From Candidatus Hydrogenedentota bacterium (GTDB lineage Bacteria > Hydrogenedentota > Hydrogenedentia > Hydrogenedentales > SLHB01): 5,447 nt of DNA. Position numbers and translations under genes: made by a program. Of this stretch, positions 1 through 4,957 are shown piece after piece (the stretch's first letter is position 1; each line of letters opens with the position of its first letter). The DNA lies in the NCBI GenBank assembly GCA_029262095.1, contig JAJDAB010000431.1:1-5447 (forward strand), given 5' to 3'. The notes beneath the pieces were generated by a model. That model was not told the DNA's origin, searched no databases, and saw only the letters and a list, made by a program, of their open reading frames with translations.

Positions 1-882
1 CAAAAGAAGATTTCTCAGCAGATTGAGGCATTGGAGAAAGAGCTAAAAGAATCGCGGTCGTTGGTGCGGGATGCGCAGGCGCGCGTCCATACGCTGGAAT
101 TGGAATTGCGCACGGACGAAGAACGCGTTGGCCATTTTCAAGAACGGATTCTCACGGAATACAATGTCGCGCTATCGGCTCTCAAAGAGCAAGATATCGG
201 TACGGACGATCACGATTCCGATACTCGGGATAAGATGGTGGGGGATATTCGGAACAAACTGAAGCGTATGGGCGAAGTTAATTTGATGGCCATCGAAGAA
301 TTCGAAGCGTTGGAGAAGCGCTATGAATTCTTGGCCTCTCAGGCCAAAGACCTTGAGCAAGCTCGCGAGACGTTGATGGGTGTCATTGAGCGGTGCGATA
401 CGACGATCCGTGCGATGTTCCTGGAATCGTTCAATGAAATCGCAAACCATTTCCGCAATTATTTCCGGCGGTTGTTCAACGGTGGGCAAGCGCGTGTATA
501 TCTGCTCGATGAGGACGATCCGCTTGAGTCGGGCATTGAAATCGAGGCGCGGCCTCCGGGTAAGAAGCCGCAGTCGATATCCTTGCTGTCTGGTGGTGAG
601 TGCGCCATGACCGCTGTTGCATTGTTGTTCAGTATTTTCAAAGCGAAACCCAGCCCGTTCTGCGTGCTTGACGAAGTTGACGCCCCGTTGGATGATGCGA
701 ATATTGGCCGATTCCTAGGCCTGCTCGACGAGTTCACGGACCAGAGTCAATTTGTCATTATTACCCATAACAAACAGACCATGGCTCGTGCCGATGCGCT
801 CTATGGGGTGACACAACAAGAACGGGGCGTTTCGACCCTGGTGTCTGTGCGTATGGGCGAGGGCGAGTCTTCGGCGGCGTAA
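1..882 (+). CDS. smc: SMC chromosome segregation ATPase, C-terminal part (5' end outside window)
   Basis: The reading frame is open from base 1, so this is the last 293 residues of a protein that is usually about 1,150-1,200 residues long. SMC forms a dimeric ring of long coiled coils and ATPase heads that organises and segregates the chromosome with ScpA and ScpB. Fragment residues 1 to about 80 are charged, heptad-like coiled coil returning to the head. A conserved GEVNLMAIEEFE segment lies near residues 91-102. The C-terminal head half follows: ABC signature LSGGE (196-200), Walker B CVLDEVD (221-227) with D-loop APLDDAN (228-234), and H-loop ITHNKQTM with its histidine at 256. The signature directly after a SLLSGGE context and the ITHNK loop are typical of bacterial SMC rather than RecN or SbcC. 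The Walker A half would lie upstream. A TTG at 31 could be read as a start but is internal. The stop is TAA. No clear terminator follows before the repeat at 913. Confidence 0.96.
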   Translation, partial: QKKISQQIEALEKELKESRSLVRDAQARVHTLELELRTDEERVGHFQERILTEYNVALSALKEQDIGTDDHDSDTRDKMVGDIRNKLKRMGEVNLMAIEEFEALEKRYEFLASQAKDLEQARETLMGVIERCDTTIRAMFLESFNEIANHFRNYFRRLFNGGQARVYLLDEDDPLESGIEIEARPPGKKPQSISLLSGGECAMTAVALLFSIFKAKPSPFCVLDEVDAPLDDANIGRFLGLLDEFTDQSQFVIITHNKQTMARADALYGVTQQERGVSTLVSVRMGEGESSAA

Positions 883-912
883 TTTCGGCTCTATTGCGAC
901 TGATTTTTCTTG

Positions 913-1135
913 AACCACGAAGAACACGAAGTCCACGAAGAACTGATTTTCTGGAAGAGCTTAATCGAGTCCAGTCCGTGTTCGCGCTACAGAGAGCTAG
1001 GATGACGAAGCTTATTGAACTGTCGCTCTCATTGGAGCCAGCGTTGGAGTGAAGCGGCTCGTCCTGGTATTCGAGTGACAGCTTCAAGGTCCAGGACCTA
1101 CATTCCTTTGAAATCGCTTCGTGAACTTCGTGGTT
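913..1135. repeat. 223-bp interspersed element with 19-bp inverted ends
   Basis: The left end (913-931, AACCACGAAGAACACGAAG) and the right end (1117-1135, read on the minus strand AACCACGAAGTTCACGAAG) match at 17 of 19 positions. Behind the left end the CCACGAAGA theme continues as three 9-bp units. The interior holds a 13-bp odd palindrome AGGTCCAGGACCT (1087-1099), a 7-bp pair GTCCTGG (1061-1067) / CCAGGAC (1091-1097), and a 5-bp pair GAGCC (1035-1039) / GGCTC (1056-1060). It lies wholly between smc and the glycosyltransferase gene and encodes no credible protein or transposase. It resembles the CCACGAAG-rich interspersed repeats I recall from planctomycete-like genomes, often mis-annotated as small proteins rich in NHE.HE or VLRGLR motifs. 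No target-site duplication is evident. Whether it is a MITE-type mobile element, a transcribed RNA or a terminator is inference. Confidence 0.6.
915..941 (+). repeat. Three tandem 9-bp units, consensus CCACGAAGA
   Basis: The units are CCACGAAGA (915-923), ACACGAAGT (924-932) and CCACGAAGA (933-941). They form the left arm of the larger inverted-end element. The first and third are identical and the second differs at two positions. The right arm carries about two units in the opposite orientation. Confidence 0.7.
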
Positions 1136-1175
1136 AGAATCAGACCTCATGTCGCGCGTCGGGCAACGAATACCT

Positions 1176-2309
1176 ATGAAGATCCTTCACTTATTCAGTA
1201 ACGCGAAATGGACCGGCCCCGCCGAACCCGCGCTCACACTGTGTGCCAAATTGCGCGACGTGGGCGTCGATACCGATTTCGCTTGCCCGCCGACAGCGCC
1301 CGGCAGTCCGTATACGCTGCTGGATACGGCGCGGGCGTGGGGCATCGATCCGATTCTAGATTTTACGCTATCGAAACATGAGAACCCGTGGATCAATTGG
1401 CGAGATCGGCGCAAGTTTGCTGCCCATCTTCGCGCGAATCCCTATGACATCGTTCACTGTCATTTGAATAATGACCACCGAATTGCGTGCGGCGCTGTAC
1501 GCGGCTTGGGTATCCCGGTGGTGCGGTCTAACTATGAAGGGCTAGGTTTTTCCGAACCTCGGCGCGTTGGGCGTCTGCTGAAGAAGACGGCAGCTCTGCT
1601 CGATCCCTCCAACGTCGCGCGTGATCGCGATATTGCCGAGTTCGATTTATCCGAAGATTCGGTGCACGTGGTTCCGAGTGCGATCGACACGACTCGCTTC
1701 GATGCTGGCCGCGATTTGCCCGACATTCGGGCGCGGCTGAAGATTCCGCGCGAGGCGTTCGTTGTCGGCATTGTTGCGCGTATGCAGCCGCATCGGCATT
1801 TCGAAGATTTGTGGGACGCGCTCAAGAAATTGATGGACGAAAACCCGAACGTGCATGGTCTCATTGTCGGTCGCGGTACGCGTCAGGAAACCGTCGCGCG
1901 TCAGCCGGTTCGCGAACGCGGGCTTGAAGACAGGGTGCACTTTTCTGGTTTTCTTCGGGTTGACGAATATGTAGCAGCGGTCAACGCGTTTGACGTTAAA
2001 GTATTTCTCGTTCCGGGTACCGATGGCACGTGCCGCGCGCTACGCGAGGCGATGGCGATGGGTAAGCCGGGGGTGGTGTCAGACCGCGGCATGTTGCCGG
2101 AAATTGTGGACGATGGCGAGAATGGCGTGGTTTTTGGATCGTCGTCGGACGAACTCTATACTGCATTGCGCTCGTTGGCCAATCATCGTGATCGAGTCAG
2201 TGACATGGGCGCGGCGGCTCGTGCGAAAGCGCTGGATGCATTTTCGCCGAGACATCAGGCTGAAGTCGTTCGTTCGATTTACGAGTCGGTGTTAACTGTG
2301 GAGCAGTAG
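1176..2309 (+). CDS. Glycosyltransferase family 4 (GT4, GT-B fold)
   Basis: This is a 377-residue, probably cytoplasmic or membrane-peripheral retaining glycosyltransferase that would transfer a sugar from a nucleotide-sugar donor to a glycan or lipid acceptor. The substrate cannot be read from the sequence. The N-terminal acceptor domain begins MKILHLFSN, has a glycine/proline loop after it (KWTGPAEP) and a PYDIVHCHLNNDH segment near residue 90. The C-terminal donor domain has VVPSAIDTTRF (about 166-176), VGIVARMQPHR (about 197-207), LIVGRG (about 230), RVHFSGF and the donor-binding segment DGTCRALREAMAMGKP. In that segment the usual E-x7-E pair appears as D283-x7-E291. The start at 1176 is chosen because MKILHLFS is the usual GT4 beginning. 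An in-frame ATG at 1149 would add nine residues (MSRVGQRIP) that look non-conserved and lie just past the repeat. Neither start has a good Shine-Dalgarno site. It probably heads a group with the next two genes; the gap to the small gene is 23 bp. Confidence 0.9.
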   Translation: MKILHLFSNAKWTGPAEPALTLCAKLRDVGVDTDFACPPTAPGSPYTLLDTARAWGIDPILDFTLSKHENPWINWRDRRKFAAHLRANPYDIVHCHLNNDHRIACGAVRGLGIPVVRSNYEGLGFSEPRRVGRLLKKTAALLDPSNVARDRDIAEFDLSEDSVHVVPSAIDTTRFDAGRDLPDIRARLKIPREAFVVGIVARMQPHRHFEDLWDALKKLMDENPNVHGLIVGRGTRQETVARQPVRERGLEDRVHFSGFLRVDEYVAAVNAFDVKVFLVPGTDGTCRALREAMAMGKPGVVSDRGMLPEIVDDGENGVVFGSSSDELYTALRSLANHRDRVSDMGAAARAKALDAFSPRHQAEVVRSIYESVLTVEQ

Positions 2310-2316
2310 GGGAAAC

Positions 2317-2323
2317 AGGAGAG
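2317..2323 (+). promoter_or_regulatory. Shine-Dalgarno site AGGAGAG for the 54-residue ORF
   Basis: AGGAGAG lies nine bases before the ATG at 2333, a near-ideal spacing. It is the strongest ribosome-binding site in the window and is the main evidence that the small frame is translated. Confidence 0.7.
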
Positions 2324-2332
2324 TTCATCAAC

Positions 2333-2497
2333 ATGGCAGGCCTCACGAAAACGAAAATGCAACAGATTCTAGGCAGCATCGTCGCACTGATCGTATTGGT
2401 TGTATTCGCGGCGGTGGCGGCAGCGAAACTCGGCCAGAACATACCGGGCCTTGTGATGATATCCGATGCCATGGGCATCCCTGTCGCGGCGGAGTGA
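2333..2497 (+). CDS. Small single-pass membrane protein, 54 residues, unknown function
   Basis: I do not recognise this protein. The frame runs from ATG to TGA and encodes 54 residues. A short, lysine-bearing N-terminus (MAGLTKTKMQQ) is followed by an uncharged hydrophobic stretch at about residues 12-31, rich in Ile, Val, Leu and Ala, and then a tail of about 23 residues (AKLGQNIPGL onward) ending VAAE. This predicts one transmembrane helix with the N-terminus inside by the positive-inside rule. There is no lipobox cysteine and no clear signal peptidase site. A strong AGGAGAG site nine bases upstream supports the start. The gene sits 23 bp after the glycosyltransferase stop, and its TGA overlaps the GTG of the next gene (GTGA, 2494-2497). 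It may anchor a partner, or it may act mainly as a translated leader for the glycosylase. Both are inference. Confidence 0.65.
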   Translation: MAGLTKTKMQQILGSIVALIVLVVFAAVAAAKLGQNIPGLVMISDAMGIPVAAE

Positions 2498-3165
2498 CGG
2501 GAAACACGCTACGGGAGATTTTTCGCCGTCTGTCGAAGCACTATGGCCCTATGAATTGGTGGCCTGGAGATACGCCGTTTGAGATTGCCGTAGGCGCAAT
2601 CCTGACGCAAAATACATCGTGGACGAACGTCGAGAAGGCCATCGTGAATCTTCGGCGCGGGCGGTTGCTTTCGCCTAAGCGAATCGACGCTGCTTCGGAT
2701 GAAGTGTTGCACGAAGTACTCAGACCGTCGGGCTATTTCCGTGTTAAGTCCAAACGATTGCGCAGCTTTTGCCGGTATGTCATCGAGCACCATGGCGGAA
2801 GTATGGAGCGAATGGCGGGCGTGCCGTTTAAACCGCTTCGCGCGGCGTTGCTAGGTGTTCATGGCATTGGACCCGAAACGGCTGACGACATTCTTCTGTA
2901 CGCGTGCGGGAAACCGGTATTCGTCATCGACGCTTATACGCGTCGTTTTTTGCACCGCCATGGACATGTGGATGCGGACGTTGGCTATGCCTCGTTGCAG
3001 GATTTATTTCACGATCGATTGGCAGTCGATTTAGATCTTTATCAGGAATACCACGCGTTGATTGTGAATCTCGGCAAGGACTTCTGTCGGCCAAAGCCCC
3101 GTTGTGAGAAATGCCCTCTGGGGCCGTTGTTGAAGGCGGGCCAGCCGATTGGAGTGGTGCCTTGA
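2494..3165 (+). CDS. Endonuclease III-superfamily DNA glycosylase (HhH-GPD), MagIII-like
   Basis: This 223-residue protein belongs to the helix-hairpin-helix GPD base-excision repair glycosylases, which remove damaged bases from DNA. The N-terminal block NWWPGDTPFE...GAILTQNTSW (21-43) is typical of the superfamily branch that includes Helicobacter 3-methyladenine glycosylase MagIII. The hairpin motif is LLGVHGIGPETAD (119-131), followed by VIDAYTRR with the expected catalytic Asp at D146. At the position of the endonuclease III lysine (GRKTA) there is E128, so a simple glycosylase without beta-lyase activity is more likely than a true Nth. The C-terminal cluster loop has C198, C204 and C207 (C-x5-C-x2-C), but the expected fourth cysteine near 213 is leucine. 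The GTG start overlaps the preceding stop by four bases. An internal ATG at 2551 would remove the conserved N-terminal helix and is unlikely. The target lesion is unknown. Confidence 0.87.
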   Translation: MTGNTLREIFRRLSKHYGPMNWWPGDTPFEIAVGAILTQNTSWTNVEKAIVNLRRGRLLSPKRIDAASDEVLHEVLRPSGYFRVKSKRLRSFCRYVIEHHGGSMERMAGVPFKPLRAALLGVHGIGPETADDILLYACGKPVFVIDAYTRRFLHRHGHVDADVGYASLQDLFHDRLAVDLDLYQEYHALIVNLGKDFCRPKPRCEKCPLGPLLKAGQPIGVVP

Positions 3166-3308
3166 TTAGTGGGTTAAAAAGTGTCAGAGTAATTGATTGA
3201 CAAGAGTTAATCGGCGTTTAACGAATTTTGGGCGGTTCTACGGTGTTTACTTAGCTACGGTGCGTTTTGGTGCCGTAAGTTGTTGAAAATAAAGAGTTAA
3301 CAATACTT
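3166..3308 (+). promoter_or_regulatory. A+T-rich leader, likely promoter region of the radical SAM gene
   Basis: These 143 bp separate the glycosylase from the radical SAM gene and are visibly richer in A+T than the flanks. A perfect TTGACA lies at 3197-3202, but no good -10 hexamer is found 15-20 bp downstream, so the exact promoter is uncertain. The region also carries a repeated CTACGGTG (3238-3245 and 3255-3262), a repeated AAGAGTTAA (3202-3210 and 3292-3300) and a hairpin (3256-3277). The Shine-Dalgarno site before the ATG at 3309 is weak or absent. The gap and base change suggest that the radical SAM gene has its own promoter rather than belonging to the preceding group. Confidence 0.4.
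3256..3277 (+). other. Hairpin, 8-bp stem with GTTTTG loop, upstream of radical SAM gene
   Basis: The arms TACGGTGC (3256-3263) and GTGCCGTA (3270-3277) pair over eight positions, two of them G-T wobbles, around a six-base loop. No T-run follows, so it is not a standard intrinsic terminator. It lies 31 bp before the start codon and could affect the 5' leader of the radical SAM transcript. Confidence 0.35.
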
Positions 3309-4505
3309 ATGTCAGCTGAAGCGCAAGATAGCGGGATGGGTGCGATAACGGCCCTTTATCGGCGAGTTTCGCGTCTTTACACGGAAATCCCGTATCAAGT
3401 CATCAAGACGGGGTATGCGTTTCCTGCTTGGCACTATTTCTTCGAAGTGACTCGGCGTTGCAACCTTCGTTGCAAAATGTGCCAGTACATCGATTGGCTT
3501 GAACAGACGCCGACGAAGGTGCAAGCGGATGGAGAGTTGACGACGGAAGAGTGGTTGAATGTCGTCGATCAGACGTCGCGGTTTGGGTTGATTACGTTTA
3601 CGGGCGGCGAAGTGTTTGTGCGTAAAGACTTCATGGAAATCTTCGAGCGTGCATGCTCGAAACGCCGGGTTCATTTTATCTCGAATGCGACGATGTTGAC
3701 TGAGGAACGCTGTAGGCGTGCGGTCGAGCTTGCGCCGAAACGGTTGGGTTTTCGCGGATTTAATTTCGCCGGTATTTCAATCGATGGGACGCGTGATGTA
3801 CATGATGTGATTCGCGCGCAGAAGGGTTCGTTCGACCGAAGTATCCAAGGCATCCAACGGCTGTCCGAGATTCGCGATGCGGCGGGCAAGACTTGTCCGA
3901 TCATTCACATCAATACGGTAATTCAAGAGGAGAGTCTCGATTGCCTTCCGGAGATGCCGCGCATTGCGAAAGAGGCCGGTGTGAATGTCCTCAATCTGCT
4001 CACCGAGATGCGGTCGCATGATTTACCCGATCTGGGTCATGTCGATCCCAGCACGTTCAATCGCGAAGATTTTGTAATCCCCGGGATTACGCGGGAGCGA
4101 CTCGATGCGACGCTGCGCAAAACGCTTGAGGCGGGTGAGCGGTTGGGCGTCGAGATTCGAATGCCGCGGATGCCGTACGAAACCATCCTGGATCACTACG
4201 ACTTGGGCTACGATCTGAAAGATTTTGAATGTCGTGCGGTTTGGAATAATTTGTATGTAGGCGCTAAGGGTGGCGTGTATCCCTGTTTTATCAACAAAGT
4301 GGGGAACGTGCGGGAACACTCGTTGAAAGAGCTATGGAATAGCCCTGATATGAAGGCATTCCGTATGCGTCGGCATGATGGTGGTTTTGCGGTATGCCGA
4401 GGTTGCTGCGAACTGGAGCATTCCGGTGGCGATCAGTCTGCGCGGCCACTCACAAATAATGGGCAAAGTCTGCCTACCCCGCCTCAGCTCGCGGGCGTCG
4501 AGTAA
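3309..4505 (+). CDS. Radical SAM protein with C-terminal SPASM/Twitch-like cysteine domain
   Basis: This 398-residue enzyme would use a [4Fe-4S] cluster and S-adenosylmethionine to make a 5'-deoxyadenosyl radical. Its substrate is not identifiable here. The radical SAM barrel has CNLRCKMC with C51, C55 and C58 (C-x3-C-x2-C), the SAM-binding FTGGE motif (97-101), the strand HFISNATML (122-130) and SIDGTRDVHDVIR (157-169). The C-terminal part has C308 in FECRAVW, C326 in GGVYPCF, VGNVREHSLKELWNS (331-345), then C363, C366 and C367 in AVCRGCCEL. This arrangement is that of the shortened SPASM or Twitch domains that bind one auxiliary cluster; the full seven-cysteine SPASM set is not present. Residues after about 371 form a Gly/Ser/Pro/Asn-rich tail that looks disordered. 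The ATG at 3309 gives a plausible helical N-terminus; M10 (3336) is an alternative. No RiPP precursor or other partner gene is visible beside it. Confidence 0.9.
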   Translation: MSAEAQDSGMGAITALYRRVSRLYTEIPYQVIKTGYAFPAWHYFFEVTRRCNLRCKMCQYIDWLEQTPTKVQADGELTTEEWLNVVDQTSRFGLITFTGGEVFVRKDFMEIFERACSKRRVHFISNATMLTEERCRRAVELAPKRLGFRGFNFAGISIDGTRDVHDVIRAQKGSFDRSIQGIQRLSEIRDAAGKTCPIIHINTVIQEESLDCLPEMPRIAKEAGVNVLNLLTEMRSHDLPDLGHVDPSTFNREDFVIPGITRERLDATLRKTLEAGERLGVEIRMPRMPYETILDHYDLGYDLKDFECRAVWNNLYVGAKGGVYPCFINKVGNVREHSLKELWNSPDMKAFRMRRHDGGFAVCRGCCELEHSGGDQSARPLTNNGQSLPTPPQLAGVE

Positions 4506-4591
4506 ACCATCTTCGCGTTCGACCTCTGACGTTGGTACAGTATTCAGCGGATCCTCTTGAAATACCTCGTTGAACTAGCGTACCCGGTAAG

Positions 4592-4614
4592 ATTCCTCAC
4601 ATTCGTTCGGAATG
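4592..4614. repeat. Short palindromic repeat, ATTCC...CATTC-GTTCG-GAATG
   Basis: CATTC (4600-4604) pairs with GAATG (4610-4614) around the loop GTTCG. A second arm ATTCC (4592-4596) could compete for GGAAT (4609-4613). The composition, a TCCTCAC-type arm, a TTCG loop and GGAATGAC, resembles short interspersed palindromes common in many bacterial genomes. Copy number cannot be judged from one window. Confidence 0.4.
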
Positions 4615-4636
4615 ACACGGTTGGGATTGGTGCATC

Positions 4637-4698
4637 GTCGCTCTGTTGGTAATTGAGGCATTGCGTTAGAAGCGACCCCTCACCACGGCTCCATTACC
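4637..4698. other. Overlapping alternative stems in convergent region
   Basis: GTCGCT (4637-4642) can pair with AGCGAC (4671-4676). GGTAAT (4648-4653) can pair with ATTACC (4693-4698), with TGAGG (4654-4658) / CCTCA (4678-4682) directly inside it. The first stem crosses the other two, so they are either mutually exclusive or pseudoknot-like. Stems of five or six bases arise by chance, so this is a weak call. Confidence 0.25.
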
Positions 4699-4715
4699 GG
4701 ATTCGACTACCGTTT

Positions 4716-4832
4716 TAGCAAGCCGACGCTTTAACGTCAAAATGCTCTAAGGGGGTTGATCGAGAGATTCTCGTTTGTCTTGAAGGTGAACGTTACGGAT
4801 TAACTGGAGGCGCGGTAGCGTCGGCTTCGCTA
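4716..4832. repeat. 117-bp nested inverted-repeat element
   Basis: The outer arms AAGCCGACGCT (4720-4730) and AGCGTCGGCTT (4817-4827) are perfect 11-bp complements. They extend through TAGC (4716-4719) and GCTA (4829-4832) with a single extra C at 4828. Inside them, TAACGT (4732-4737) pairs with ACGTTA (4790-4795), and CGAGA-GAT-TCTCG (4761-4773) forms a tight hairpin at the centre. The three stems are correctly nested, so one folded structure is possible on either strand. It has no coding content. It may be an interspersed element, a structured RNA or a 3'-end structure shared by the convergent genes; the sequence alone does not decide. Confidence 0.45.
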
Positions 4833-4957
4833 GCTTGTCGAATAACAAACTTGACCCTCTCAGCGCAGACGCTCTGTTGAGCCAATACGACAAGATGTAC
4901 GTGCGTCCGTGGAAGATGGCGCGAGCGAAACGAGCGCCGCCCGACACCGAAAGAGGA

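Larger units (their letters stand above)
4506..4957. other. 452-bp convergent intergenic region, no convincing gene
   Basis: This stretch separates the 3' ends of the radical SAM gene (plus) and nqrF (minus). Short open frames exist on both strands, but none has a start with a ribosome-binding site, a recognisable product or independence from nqrF. What it does hold is inverted-repeat structure: a short hairpin at 4600-4614, overlapping alternative stems at 4637-4698, and a nested structure at 4716-4832. Terminators for both convergent genes are expected here, but no hairpin with a clear T-run was found for either. Confidence 0.6.

Noticed and set aside
915..941. CRISPR-like array
   Set aside because: The 9-bp units are contiguous with no spacers and belong to the end of an inverted-repeat element.
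905..1142. Target-site duplication flanking the inverted-end element
   Set aside because: The flanks (ending TTCTTG on the left, beginning AGAATC on the right) are not direct repeats. Only a loose inverted similarity including CTGATT is seen.
761..1150. Minus-strand open frame of 129 residues with NHEVHE and VLRGLRVLRG motifs
   Set aside because: It is a translation of the inverted-end repeat plus the antisense of the smc end. Such motifs are a known artefact of CCACGAAG repeats, and it has no ribosome-binding site.
3309..4505. RiPP-type maturase with a nearby precursor peptide
   Set aside because: No small frame with a leader/core-like composition and a ribosome-binding site was found in 3166-3308 or 4506-4957.
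4918..4938. GGCGC/GCGCC hairpin 19 bases after the nqrF stop as an intrinsic terminator
   Set aside because: The stem is only five pairs with an 11-base loop, and no T-run follows on the minus strand. The GAGCG direct repeat in the loop is simple low complexity.
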